Of a stretch of 64,000 nucleotides of DNA, positions 41,887 to 50,121 are shown in pieces. Source of the DNA: 55-13 sp037190145 (lineage in GTDB: Bacteria > Armatimonadota > Fimbriimonadia > Fimbriimonadales > Fimbriimonadaceae). The notes beneath the pieces were generated by a model. That model was not told the origin of the DNA. It made no database searches and saw only the letters and a list, made by a program, of their open reading frames with translations. How positions within the stretch are numbered: the stretch's first letter is position 1; each line of letters begins with the position of its first letter. The stretch covers positions 186,001 through 250,000 of the forward strand of contig JBBCJU010000005.1 of NCBI GenBank assembly GCA_037190145.1, written 5' to 3'. The translations under genes and the position numbers were made by a program.

Positions 41887-44229
41887 CTAGGGTGCCGAGG
41901 TGAGATTCTCCCATCTCACCTTCCACTGTCCGTTTCTAGGGAACCCTGGCGCACCATCATTCCCTGCCCCATCCCAACCTCTTGCCATCATCGCAATTGC
42001 GTACAGTAATCCTCCGTTCGAGGGAAAGTATGGATAGGGACCACCGGTGGCGAGGCCGACTTCATCAAACTGAAATCCGTTGGAAGAGTGTAGTAGAAAA
42101 TCAACCGCAAGTTCTGGCTTGCCGAGCCTTGCTGCAGTCATTGCCAACATTGGAAAATCCCAGCCCCAGGTTCTATTGAAGTCCCAAGTCTTTGCTACTC
42201 GGTCCAGGGTTCGCGCCATCACTGCTTTATCAACCCCGTCGCCGGGCAAGAGACCATAAGTTCCGATTAATGCTGGGTGTTCATAAGCGAGCTTTGTCCA
42301 CATATCCACCACTCCCTCATATAGAACATAGAGACCGTCTTGGGTTGGCAAGGGAGCTAGGTTCTGGAGAACCTGATCCCACTCCTTCTTTGGAGCTAAG
42401 CCAAGGCGCTTCCTCATCGTCTGTGCGGTTCGGAGTCCATAGCGCCAATAGCCGAGCTCGAACGCTGGATTGCGGGTTGTCTTAGAGTTCGTATTCTCAG
42501 AGACCGGCACCACAGGAGGGCCTAAGATATATCGTTTAATCTGGGGATCAAAATGTGCATAGGTTGCTAAAAAGTCGGCAGATGCTTCCACAATTGGCAA
42601 CCACTTTTGAAGGGTTGCCTTGGTGGGATGGGCTCGGTCATCCAATTCTGCGAAGAAGATCGGATGTGGTTGCTGCCAAATGAGCAAGGCGTGAATCTCA
42701 TGCGGCCATTCACGACCGTCTGGCCCAATAGCCTTGGGCCAACGTGCCCCTGAATAGCCTTGCGACTTTGCCAATGCCTTTGCCTGAGGCAGCAACTTTT
42801 TATAAATGCCAAGGCTGCGGTTGAGTTCCGGCCATCTATTCCACAAAGCCCAGTGTGTCTTGTGCCACCAGACCATCTCCATGTGAAATCTTCCGTACCA
42901 TGTGTTGTTTACCAACCCGCTTTCTTGTGGAGGTAAGGTGCCAGCCGCGTTGACTTTCATCTGATACTGCGAAAGCACAACCCTCCTTTCAAGCTCTCGC
43001 CAACGAGGGTCTTTGCTTTGAGAGAGGTCAATCGCACCTCCGGTTCTCCAGAACCTGTCCCAAGACTTTCGAGAACTTGAAAAAGTATCGCCAAAACTTG
43101 GTAGGTTCGCCGGAAGGTTCTTATTCGAGTAAGTGCAGGTGAAGACGAGAGAATCAGACTCTGAGGATGGAGTGAGATACAGACGATTCGATACTGAGGT
43201 CGCCGCAATGTCCAGCATGTCGTTCTCTTTGACATCCATCACTTGTGCCACATTGCCAATGGTATAGGTCACCCGCACCCTTTTTGTTAATCCGGGAGCA
43301 GGGTCTGGAGCTAAGTTATCCGACGTGACACGAAGGGTCACACGGTTATCCTTCACTGCTGCCGCGAGTTTCGGCGTTACATCTACCCACTTGCGGTTAG
43401 TCCCATACTCAGCGCTCACGATCTTCAGATCGCCGACAGGATCTTCTGCATTCTCGTGGAATTCCGCCTTCCCTTCCCACTGAACTCCCGCACGGAATAA
43501 GGCGCCATCCAGCTTCCGCACTAACTCCACTCGATTCTTCTGTTTTGCTCTTTGAATGGTAAGTTTCGCGGGGCCATTCTGATGTCCCACATAATCGGCT
43601 AAGTAAAGAGGCTGGTCGCTGGGACACGAAAAGAAGGCAGCAATTCTTCCTGACCGCACCAGCGGGGACATGATCTGTACAGCTACCGTATCGGAGGTAG
43701 CGTGGCTAGCGGTCTTTATCGTTACCGGCTGTCCTTCAAAAACGAATCGACTCGTCACAATGCCACTCCACAGATCTAGGTTCTGACGAACCTGTTTTAA
43801 GTCGCTAGGTAGCGCGGCGGAGCCATCGGACTTTTTGAGTACCAACCCTATTCGCCCAAGGTTGATTTTATGCGGATTGGAAGCCATCCATTGCGAGAGT
43901 TCAGGTTGGTTTGGATCAACCATTGGATAGCGAACAGGGCGGCCGTGTGTGTCCCAGGTTTGTCCTTGATAATCTTCAACTTTCTTCCCTGCTGGCGGTG
44001 GGCTGGAATACCAGCCCCATTGCGACATTGTGTTGAACGGAACAAAGGTTTGAAGCCCAGTAATGTCCATCCCAAAAGCGAACTCCCCATTACCAACTTG
44101 CATTGGACGCAGAGCATCAAGATCCGTAAGGGTCACGTTGTGACGCATGACGAGCGCACGGCGATCAATTCGAACCGAATCTAGATTCGGTTGAGAGGCT
44201 AAAGCAACTAATACAAATAGAGCATTCAT
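41887..44229 (-). CDS. Secreted six-hairpin glycosidase-like protein
   Basis: About 780 residues. From ATG 44229 a signal peptide (MNALFVLVALASQ) is read; a GTG nine codons upstream is an alternative. The N-terminal RPMQVGNGEFAFGMDITGLQTF and the middle FHMEMVWWHKTHWALWNRWPELN resemble the (alpha/alpha)6-barrel clan with GH65 and GH95 enzymes, in which the GNG and Trp-rich strings line the active site. A beta-sandwich should occupy the first 300 residues. The catalytic Glu or Asp is not assigned. Three copies of the AGGTTC-N4-GAACCT palindrome lie within it (42359, 43042, 43778). It probably acts on a polysaccharide outside the cytoplasm. Confidence 0.65.
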   Translation of the reverse strand: MNALFVLVALASQPNLDSVRIDRRALVMRHNVTLTDLDALRPMQVGNGEFAFGMDITGLQTFVPFNTMSQWGWYSSPPPAGKKVEDYQGQTWDTHGRPVRYPMVDPNQPELSQWMASNPHKINLGRIGLVLKKSDGSAALPSDLKQVRQNLDLWSGIVTSRFVFEGQPVTIKTASHATSDTVAVQIMSPLVRSGRIAAFFSCPSDQPLYLADYVGHQNGPAKLTIQRAKQKNRVELVRKLDGALFRAGVQWEGKAEFHENAEDPVGDLKIVSAEYGTNRKWVDVTPKLAAAVKDNRVTLRVTSDNLAPDPAPGLTKRVRVTYTIGNVAQVMDVKENDMLDIAATSVSNRLYLTPSSESDSLVFTCTYSNKNLPANLPSFGDTFSSSRKSWDRFWRTGGAIDLSQSKDPRWRELERRVVLSQYQMKVNAAGTLPPQESGLVNNTWYGRFHMEMVWWHKTHWALWNRWPELNRSLGIYKKLLPQAKALAKSQGYSGARWPKAIGPDGREWPHEIHALLIWQQPHPIFFAELDDRAHPTKATLQKWLPIVEASADFLATYAHFDPQIKRYILGPPVVPVSENTNSKTTRNPAFELGYWRYGLRTAQTMRKRLGLAPKKEWDQVLQNLAPLPTQDGLYVLYEGVVDMWTKLAYEHPALIGTYGLLPGDGVDKAVMARTLDRVAKTWDFNRTWGWDFPMLAMTAARLGKPELAVDFLLHSSNGFQFDEVGLATGGPYPYFPSNGGLLYAIAMMARGWDGAGNDGAPGFPRNGQWKVRWENLTSAP
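42359..42374. repeat. AGGTTC-N4-GAACCT palindrome, copy 4
   Basis: AGGTTCT-GG-AGAACCT at 42359-42374, inside the glycosidase-like gene. Confidence 0.85.
43042..43056. repeat. AGGTTC-N4-GAACCT palindrome, copy 5
   Basis: Same core with the first A replaced (GGTTCT-CC-AGAACCT), inside the glycosidase-like gene. The bases after it, GTCCCAA, also follow copy 1 at 25095. Confidence 0.8.
43778..43793. repeat. AGGTTC-N4-GAACCT palindrome, copy 6
   Basis: AGGTTC-TGAC-GAACCT at 43778-43793, inside the glycosidase-like gene. Confidence 0.8.
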
Positions 44230-44285
44230 GACGCAAACGAACGAAAACTGGTGCACATATTGACGTAAGGGGCCTAAACTTCTTC

Positions 44286-45239
44286 TTAACCTCTAATGAT
44301 TTGCTCTAGCTCTTGAGTTTCGATATTCACATTTACTTGCATCCATAGGGGAAGATGATCTGACATCTGATAAGTGAATTCGGTTTTGGTCATTTTTTCA
44401 GGAAACAACTCTTTGATCCCTTCTGCATTGATGTAGAAGTCCAAGACTCCTCCCTTGTTGGTGAAGTTTTCTGGGTATTGCGGATGGATGAGAATCTGAT
44501 CGTAACGTTTGTTTTTCTCTAGGTTGCTTCCGTGGTCGAGGTCGGCAAGCGCTTTCGGGATCACCAAGCCATGCTTTGTGATCGCCCTAAACAAAGCATC
44601 TGTTCGTGACGGGATGTTAAAGTCGCCCATCACGATCAGGTCCTTATCTTCCTTCGTTGTCTGCAATCGCTTAGCCTCTATCCAATCTGCCAACATTTCC
44701 AGTTCTTGACGTCGAGCTTCTATATCGTCGCCCCAACGAATGTGGGTGGTCAAGACAACGAAGTCAAAGTTGCCGGACCGGAAAGATGCGAGGTAAGGCA
44801 GTCTCCAGAAAGATTTCTCTGGCAGATACTCAAAACCTTTCTTCTTTCGGGGTGCTTGGGCGGTGGCAGCCATTCCATTAAAGACGATAGCGCGTTTGTC
44901 AAAAAGGTACGCAACTCTTTCTCGATTACCCCCTGCATCAGTCAACACATCGGAATAGACCACTCGCCAGTAGGGGCCAAGAATCTTTACAACTTTGCCG
45001 AGATCGGTCAAATTGTCCCGGAGTTCCACGATTCCAATGAGATCAAACTGCCCTAGTATCTCGGCAATGTAGTGGATAGCGGCTTGGGACCGCGCTTTCT
45101 TGCCAAACTCCCGAATGTTCCACGTTGCAATATTGATCGTTTCATCGAGTTTTGAAGGGGGTATAGCGGCGGCGGCGATCCGCTCCTTCAACTTTAGCAA
45201 GCCAGTCGCGATCTCGGGAGACACCTTTCCATGGAACAT
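44286..45239 (-). CDS. Endonuclease/exonuclease/phosphatase-family protein
   Basis: 317 residues. INIATWNIREFGKKARS (about residue 38), IVELRDN (catalytic Glu), VVLTTHIRWGD, DLIVMGDFNIPSR (the DxN pair) and YQMSDHLPLWMQV (the C-terminal SDH catalytic His) are the complete signature of the EEP metal-dependent fold. It cuts phosphodiester or phosphate bonds in DNA, RNA, or lipids; there is no signal peptide. It lies 56 bases upstream of the glycosidase-like gene on the same strand. The substrate is unknown. Confidence 0.9.
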   Translation of the reverse strand: MFHGKVSPEIATGLLKLKERIAAAAIPPSKLDETINIATWNIREFGKKARSQAAIHYIAEILGQFDLIGIVELRDNLTDLGKVVKILGPYWRVVYSDVLTDAGGNRERVAYLFDKRAIVFNGMAATAQAPRKKKGFEYLPEKSFWRLPYLASFRSGNFDFVVLTTHIRWGDDIEARRQELEMLADWIEAKRLQTTKEDKDLIVMGDFNIPSRTDALFRAITKHGLVIPKALADLDHGSNLEKNKRYDQILIHPQYPENFTNKGGVLDFYINAEGIKELFPEKMTKTEFTYQMSDHLPLWMQVNVNIETQELEQIIRG

Positions 45240-45363
45240 GCTTCTTTATTACACAACTTTCTACACATGAAGACCTAACTCTTGGGAGGGCGTAGCTTCC
45301 TTCCCATTTCATTTAGGATGCAAATTTCCGACTTTTCTCCGGTACATTGACGTCCATAGAGAT

Positions 45364-45525
45364 ATGCAAAAAAAATCAAAAACAGATATTAAGAAGATGA
45401 TCGCTGAGCTCCACGCAAAACCAAAGGCCGGAGAAGCAGCTAAGAGTGAGCAGGTAGAGCAAGCCGTTGGCGCAAAGAATTCAAAGGGTGCCGTACACAA
45501 TAAAACCTACAGACCCAAGATCTAG
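45364..45525 (+). CDS. Possible small basic protein, 53 residues
   Basis: An ATG-started frame of 53 codons, MQKKSKTDIKKMIAELHAKP at the start and KNSKGAVHNKTYRPKI at the end. It is rich in Lys, Ala and Gln with high charge and no hydrophobic stretch. Only a weak AGAG site precedes it. It lies between two minus-strand genes, where no other coding region is present. The composition looks like a real protein, perhaps nucleic-acid-binding, but the evidence is thin. Confidence 0.5.
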   Translation: MQKKSKTDIKKMIAELHAKPKAGEAAKSEQVEQAVGAKNSKGAVHNKTYRPKI

Positions 45526-45653
45526 ACGCTGCTTTGGTAACTTCAAGCGAGATTTAGCATGATCCAGTTAAGCTTGGCTAGATCGCGATCAGTCGTTGAG
45601 TTGCTTGACTAGCGAAGTTTCAACGACTCAAAGAACTGGAAGAAAGCATTGGA
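45526..45653. other. Intergenic stretch without features
   Basis: 128 bases between the small basic frame and the pilin-module membrane protein gene. An imperfect inverted repeat centred near 45600 (TTGAGTTGC / CAACGACTC) is visible. I see no gene, promoter or RNA here. Confidence 0.3.
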
Positions 45654-46322
45654 TCAGGGATTCCAGATGATTTCCCGATTCTCTTTTCCTGTCAAGATCG
45701 CAGTTCCACCCACAAAGCCGACAGTTCCCCGATTGTTGTGAGGCACTTGTAAATCAGCAGTCTCACCTGAGTGGTTTCGCTCGCCAGACCAGCATTCAAA
45801 GATCAACACCGTCTTTTCAGGATTCTTTATGTTGGAGAGCAAGGCCTGGGATAGTTTATGATTCATCGCGTAACTGTACGGTAGGTCTGACTTCGGGCAC
45901 TTACGGTGTTCTCCGTACTTACCGAGTTGGTCTTGCCAATGGGAAGCATTCGGCATGCGGTCATCCCAGTCGGCAGAATAAATATGGAAAGCCATCACGA
46001 TCTGCTTTACGTTCGAGAGGCACCCCGCATGAGAAGCGGCCGCTCGAGCACTCGCCAAGACAGGAGTCACAATGGCAGCCATGCCCCCCATTAGCACCAG
46101 CCCCACCACCGGAACCCACGCGTTAGAAGACCGATCCGTACCTCTTACCAAAACAAGCGAACCAAAGGCCAGCAGACATGAAACCCCCACCAGAAGGAAG
46201 AAAGCCATCTTTTGGGTGGGCGATACGGAGCCTTTAAATCCGCCCACGACTAGATGCGCACCCCAAATGGTCGCCCAAGCCGCTATCTGACAGATATTAA
46301 AACCTGCTTTGGTCCAGTTCAC
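45654..46322 (-). CDS. Multi-pass membrane protein with a pilin-type C-terminal module
   Basis: 222 residues. Three or four hydrophobic helices fill residues 10-95, then SNVKQIVMAFHIYSADWDDRMPNASHWQDQL and the close NRGTVGFVGGTAIL follow. This is the C-terminal module of DUF1559-like pilins ('N.kQi....yy.DyddryP' and 'DGsa' end), but there is no FTLIELL prepilin signal. It is a tandem relative of the gene downstream at 46357, sharing the NPEKTVLIFE core. The start is GTG 46322, with a TATAAT box ending 5 bases away and no ribosome site. The role is unknown. Confidence 0.7.
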   Translation of the reverse strand: MNWTKAGFNICQIAAWATIWGAHLVVGGFKGSVSPTQKMAFFLLVGVSCLLAFGSLVLVRGTDRSSNAWVPVVGLVLMGGMAAIVTPVLASARAAASHAGCLSNVKQIVMAFHIYSADWDDRMPNASHWQDQLGKYGEHRKCPKSDLPYSYAMNHKLSQALLSNIKNPEKTVLIFECWSGERNHSGETADLQVPHNNRGTVGFVGGTAILTGKENREIIWNP

Positions 46323-46356
46323 TGCCCATTATAGTCCCCGTACATTCCTGAAAGGC

Positions 46357-47022
46357 CTAAGGTGTCCAACGTACTTCACCGGGATCGTTTCGTATCATTC
46401 TGGCGCTTCCATCCGCAAATCCAACGGTTCCTCGCTCGTTGTGCCGACGAATGAATGATTCCTGATTGCCAATGGCATTTGGCACTTGAGAACTGGACTC
46501 AAAAAGCAAGATAGTCTTCTCAGGTCTCTTAACCTTCATCAGATTCACCATCGACATCGCATCATTCATCGCATGGCTATAGGGCGCCTTGGAATCGAGA
46601 CATTTCAGGTATTGATCTTCTGCCTTGATTAAGGGGCCTGTCGCGTCTCGCCAATTGTGGACGGCGGGCATGCAATCGTCGTAATCGGCAGCATAGATCA
46701 TCAGCGCTGTTGTCAGTTGCTTAACTCGGGATAAACATAGGTCCTTAGTATTTGGTCCACGAGATGAAAAGATGGGAGCAAACAGAAAGCACATTCCCAA
46801 AACGAGAAAGAATGGAACCAAGGCTTCGGACGTCGCTCCCGCCCTTACACTTTCCGTATTCAGAAACAGAGAGCCGATGGCGAAACCAAATGCAATGGCG
46901 AGTACAACAAAGAATGTATAGACGCCATTCTGCGAGTTCCATCGGACCAAGATTCCAAAAGCAAGAACTATCAATAACCAGCCGGTCAGATTGATGGCTA
47001 CGAACTTAGCTCTTGGTGACAC
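46357..47022 (-). CDS. Multi-pass membrane protein with a pilin-type C-terminal module
   Basis: 221 residues. Three hydrophobic helices (LTGWLLIVLAFGILV, YTFFVVLAIAFGFAIG, ALVPFFLVLGMCFLF) precede SRVKQLTTALMIYAADYDDCMPAVHNWRD and the close HNERGTVGFADGSARM. It has the same plan as the next gene (45654) and the RPEKTILLFES core in common, so the two arose by duplication. The C-terminal part is the DUF1559-like pilin module, joined to membrane helices instead of a prepilin signal. It starts at GTG 47022, 24 bases after the terminator of a TPP riboswitch, so it may be under thiamine control, which is puzzling. Confidence 0.7.
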   Translation of the reverse strand: MSPRAKFVAINLTGWLLIVLAFGILVRWNSQNGVYTFFVVLAIAFGFAIGSLFLNTESVRAGATSEALVPFFLVLGMCFLFAPIFSSRGPNTKDLCLSRVKQLTTALMIYAADYDDCMPAVHNWRDATGPLIKAEDQYLKCLDSKAPYSHAMNDAMSMVNLMKVKRPEKTILLFESSSQVPNAIGNQESFIRRHNERGTVGFADGSARMIRNDPGEVRWTP

Positions 47023-47045
47023 TTCCCTATTATCACCTTAAATAT

Positions 47046-47086
47046 TAAAAGAAAAAGGAAGCCACAATCTGATGAAAGCGGCTTCC
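47046..47086 (-). terminator. Intrinsic terminator of the TPP riboswitch
   Basis: A stem GGAAGCC-GC against GT-GGCTTCC (47057-47065 with 47078-47086; the G-U pair exists only in the minus-strand RNA), followed by TTTTTCTTTT. It begins about 20 bases after the TPP aptamer and is its likely expression platform. Confidence 0.85.
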
Positions 47087-47104
47087 CGATAGAACATCAA
47101 ATTA

Positions 47105-47202
47105 TCCACAATCCCTTCGTCGGCATTATCCGAATCAGGTTCACAGGGTCTTCTGGATTCGATCCAGAACTCTCAGCCTTACTGGAAGCTCCCCTGATGG
47201 TT
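47105..47202 (-). ncRNA. TPP riboswitch (THI element)
   Basis: Read on the minus strand: GGGGAGCTTCCAGTAAGGCTGAGAG, a variable hairpin (TCTGGAT/ATCCAGA), GACCCTGTGAACCTGAT, TCGGATAATGCCGA, then CGAAGGGAT. These are the invariant core of the thiamine pyrophosphate riboswitch. The P1 helix is extended by outside bases (GAACATCAA near 47207 pairs with TTGATGTTC near 47095). It normally controls thiamine synthesis or transport genes. Here the next gene on the strand is a pilin-module membrane protein with no thiamine function. Confidence 0.93.
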
Positions 47203-47246
47203 GATGTTCGTGCTTCTTAAACGAAGGTTCTATAAGAGCGGTTCCA

Positions 47247-48008
47247 TTAACCGACCAGTTGGCCCAGGAAGAGTTCGGTTTCATACTCAAATCGAACCTT
47301 GCCTGAAGCGGCATGTTGACTAAACAGATTTTTAAGCTGAGATTCAAAGCCTTCATAATCCTCATCGCCCAACATTGGGACATATGACGAAGACAGACTT
47401 CGCCCGAGGAGACCTTCCCAATCAAAGTCTTGCGAGTTGGAGTATGCGGAAAACTGAAAGCTCTCTCCTCCGAAAAACCGAGCGATTTCTGATCTCGGTA
47501 TCTCTGCATGGTTTACTCGTTTATAGTCGCCCGAAAGCCCTTGCAGGATTTTTTCGTAACCTTCCAGAAAGGCATTTCCCTTTGTACGCCGACTATTCCA
47601 AATGAGTCCAACCCATCCATTGGGTTTGAGAATTCGCAAGCATTCCGTACGAAAAGAATCGATATCCAACCAGTGAAAGGCTTGCGCCACGGTAACCAAA
47701 TCGATCGAATGCTCTGGTAATCCTGAAGATTCAGCTTCGTTATGGACACTAACGAACCGTTTATTCTCCGCCAGAGTTGACTCTGCCGCTGCACGCATAT
47801 CTGCGCCGGGTTCTACTCCATAGACATGGAATCCTCGATCCAGAAGTAGTCGAGTAAAGATTCCGGTACCCGACCCAATATCTGCAATTCGAGATGAATC
47901 GTCTAGGCTACACCGGCTCACCAATTCATCAATAAGTGCAGACGGATAGGAAGGACGATACTTTACATAGTTGTCCACTCTTCTGCCAAAACGGCTGACG
48001 GAGTCCAT
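47247..48008 (-). CDS. Class I SAM-dependent methyltransferase
   Basis: 253 residues. RIADIGSGTGIFTRLLLDRG (about residue 41) is the S-adenosylmethionine-binding motif I, GVEPGADMRAAAE motif II, and AQAFHWLDIDSF and LKPNGWVGLIWNSRR the later core motifs. It is a soluble methyltransferase of the UbiE/SmtA-like group; the acceptor is unknown. It lies just upstream of the TPP riboswitch and is not part of it. An inverted repeat overlaps its ATG. Confidence 0.9.
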   Translation of the reverse strand: MDSVSRFGRRVDNYVKYRPSYPSALIDELVSRCSLDDSSRIADIGSGTGIFTRLLLDRGFHVYGVEPGADMRAAAESTLAENKRFVSVHNEAESSGLPEHSIDLVTVAQAFHWLDIDSFRTECLRILKPNGWVGLIWNSRRTKGNAFLEGYEKILQGLSGDYKRVNHAEIPRSEIARFFGGESFQFSAYSNSQDFDWEGLLGRSLSSSYVPMLGDEDYEGFESQLKNLFSQHAASGKVRFEYETELFLGQLVG

Positions 48009-48059
48009 ACTAATCAGTATGCACTTTGGCCTGGAAGCCTATTCATGCCTCCAGGCCAA
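48006..48059 (-). promoter_or_regulatory. Inverted repeats at the methyltransferase start
   Basis: CATACT-AATC-AGTATG (48006-48021, six-base arms) includes the start codon of the methyltransferase. A second hairpin (48026-48059, about 11 base pairs, TTGGCCTGGA arm) lies between the VOC gene and it and could end the VOC transcript, though no U-tract follows. The first repeat could be an operator. Confidence 0.35.
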
Positions 48060-48066
48060 CACAGAC

Positions 48067-48477
48067 CTAAGCAGAGTCGCCTTTGAAAAGCCAGAAGGTC
48101 GCACCCTGAGGATCTTGGATAAGGCACATTCGTCCGACCGTCGGAATATCCATGGCAGGAACCAAGACAGAAGCGCCTAGCGCCACGCATTTCTCGGTGC
48201 GGGCATCTACATCATCCACTCCGATATATGTAGCCCAATGCGCGGGAACATCGTTTAACTCCGGATGTTCGGTCGTACCCAGGCAGCCCGCCACTGGTGT
48301 TCCACCAACCGTAAACATTTTGTAGGTGTATGAGTCGCCCATCGGCATCTCGGTGACTCCCCAATCTAAGGCTTGCGTGTAGAAATCCGTCGAAGCGCTG
48401 GAAGATGCTCCGTACACTTCGTGCCAGACAAACGTAGTCGCGTGAGCGAGATTATTGACATCAGATGATTCGGCCAT
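48067..48477 (-). CDS. VOC-superfamily (glyoxalase-like) protein
   Basis: 136 residues. HATTFVWHEVYGASSSASTDFYTQAL opens the first half; TYIGVDDVDARTEKCVALGASVLVPA and MCLIQDPQGATFWLFKG form the second beta-alpha-beta-beta-beta unit. This is the two-module fold of glyoxalase/bleomycin-resistance proteins. Members bind metal and act on small electrophilic or antibiotic-like molecules. The substrate is unknown. A TATGAT box (48487-48492) lies 9 bases before the ATG without a ribosome site. Confidence 0.88.
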   Translation of the reverse strand: MAESSDVNNLAHATTFVWHEVYGASSSASTDFYTQALDWGVTEMPMGDSYTYKMFTVGGTPVAGCLGTTEHPELNDVPAHWATYIGVDDVDARTEKCVALGASVLVPAMDIPTVGRMCLIQDPQGATFWLFKGDSA

Positions 48478-48560
48478 AAATTTGCAATCATACGAGATAA
48501 AGGATAAGAAAGTGCCTCCTGAACTTTACACCATTGCGTTTTAGGGGATACTTAGAGTCT

Positions 48561-49241
48561 ATGTCTCCACTCGCTTTCATTCCCATTCTTTTGGGTCTCT
48601 TACCTGGGCAGGAAGATACACTTTCTCGACACGTCTATCCGTTGTCCAAACCTCTCCCAGTCCCCACTATTAATGTGGATGTTTCGGACATTCCGTCTGC
48701 AAAGGCTTGGGGAGATAAGGCGAAAGAGGTTGTCATTGCCTGGTATCCAACGGTGACTTCCCTTCTTTCAACTCAATCTTGGCAAGCTCCCAAAGAGATC
48801 AATATTGTGATCAAGAAAGAGATTTCTGCCCCAGCGTGGGCGGCTGGCAACACGATCACCGTCAGTGGTAAGTGGATCACTGAGCATCCTGACGATCTTG
48901 GAGTGATGGTTCATGAGCTAACTCATATTGTCCAGAGCTATCCTCGCAATAAAGTAAATACCGGATGGCTAGTTGAAGGTATCGCCGACTATATTCGATG
49001 GTGGCGATATGAGCCAGAAGCTCCTCGTCCTCGCATCAACTATGAGCGCGCAAAATACACCGACGCCTATCGAACTACTGCTTATTGGTTAGCTTGGGTC
49101 TCGCGCAAGTACGATATGCGCTTGATTCCTGCTCTGGATGCAGAACTTCGCAAGGGTGCTGATCCAATGCCTATCTTTACTAAGTTCACCAAGACGTCTG
49201 CGGATGACCTCTGGAAAGAGTTCATCGAGTCAAAGCCCTGA
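48561..49241 (+). CDS. Secreted basic-secretory-protein-like metallopeptidase
   Basis: About 226 residues from ATG 48561 (MSPLAFIPILLGLLPGQ, a short signal peptide); a TTG nine codons upstream is the longer alternative. VMVHELTHIVQSY (His118 area) is a zincin-type HExxH-like motif in which the second His is kept (HELTH), and WLVEGIADYIRWW is the conserved Glu/Asp-rich segment of the plant basic secretory protein family (DUF of BSP). Such proteins are presumed peptidases. There is a clear basic to neutral composition. It is divergent from the VOC gene. Confidence 0.82.
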   Translation: MSPLAFIPILLGLLPGQEDTLSRHVYPLSKPLPVPTINVDVSDIPSAKAWGDKAKEVVIAWYPTVTSLLSTQSWQAPKEINIVIKKEISAPAWAAGNTITVSGKWITEHPDDLGVMVHELTHIVQSYPRNKVNTGWLVEGIADYIRWWRYEPEAPRPRINYERAKYTDAYRTTAYWLAWVSRKYDMRLIPALDAELRKGADPMPIFTKFTKTSADDLWKEFIESKP

Positions 49242-49251
49242 CTTGATCTAA

Positions 49252-49983
49252 CTATTCAACCGTTACTTTGAGCTGTCGGGAGACCGGCGGCTCATTGGTC
49301 GGTAATCTTAAATCGAGTTCGTCAGGAGTCCAAGCTCCTCTATACAACCTCAAGTCGGCAAGCATTCCATTGAAAGGTTGATTGTGGGGTCCCAAATCGT
49401 TTTGGACGTTACCAACCGTTACCCCGGGAGCAAATGCTCGATCAAGATCGGCAAATGGTCGAATGCTTGTCTTCGTCATTGCTACCAATTCACCGTTTAG
49501 CCACATTTTCAGGAACCCGGTTTCGCTATCCCAGTTTGCGGTGACCTGTGACCAGCGCTGTAAGGGCAACTCAGAGGAAACATGGACGCCCTTCTGAAAC
49601 TCATTCTGGATACTAAAATTGATCGTGCCATCGCCATGGATAACCAGGCTGTATGGGTCTACCCCACTCCGATCATCTCCTCTAAATAGAATCTGTGCAC
49701 CTGGGCCATCGTTAACATAGCTGCGAGGATTGATCCAAAGCGAGACCGTTATAGAATCGCTGATCTTAAGCGGTCGAAGATCGCCAAAATGCAGACCACT
49801 CTTAGGGCCGCTGAAATCGTAGGTTGCACCCCATTGCGTCTTGATGACTCTGGTTCCAGGAGCAAACCTAGGGGAGAATTGTCTCCCTTCTATCGTCACT
49901 TGCCCATTGGGTTGTAACCAGAGTGACGGTGCAGGTGCCTGCTTGGCTGTTACAGCTAACGCAATAAAGGTCGCAATATCCAT
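49252..49983 (-). CDS. Secreted LamG/concanavalin-like protein
   Basis: About 243 residues from ATG 49983 (MDIATFIALAV, signal peptide); a GTG five codons upstream gives the longer frame. The body is one LamG-like jelly roll: SLWLQPNGQVTIEGRQF, SITVSLWINPRSYVNDGPGAQILFRGDDR, RWSQVTANWDSETGFLKMWLNGELV and GMLADLRLYRGAWTPDE are the typical strands. It probably binds a carbohydrate or is a surface adhesin. It has no catalytic site. Confidence 0.82.
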   Translation of the reverse strand: MDIATFIALAVTAKQAPAPSLWLQPNGQVTIEGRQFSPRFAPGTRVIKTQWGATYDFSGPKSGLHFGDLRPLKISDSITVSLWINPRSYVNDGPGAQILFRGDDRSGVDPYSLVIHGDGTINFSIQNEFQKGVHVSSELPLQRWSQVTANWDSETGFLKMWLNGELVAMTKTSIRPFADLDRAFAPGVTVGNVQNDLGPHNQPFNGMLADLRLYRGAWTPDELDLRLPTNEPPVSRQLKVTVE

Positions 49984-50121
49984 GGTGAATCTTCCCACTC
50001 ACTTGACGTATTTAGTGCCACCGAGTTTTGTCAATCTTTGTAGATTTTGAAGGAATTGCCGTCTTGTTTTCTGTTAATTCAAGCAGGAATCTTAACCTTT
50101 AGGCGAGAATAAGGAATCTAT

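Noticed and set aside
42567..44120. Several 70-100-codon frames on both strands within the glycosidase-like gene
   Set aside because: They overlap a long frame with clear family features and lack ribosome sites.
47141..47509. A 122-codon minus-strand frame running through the TPP aptamer
   Set aside because: It overlaps the methyltransferase gene in another frame and its end is the conserved aptamer sequence, so it is a shadow.
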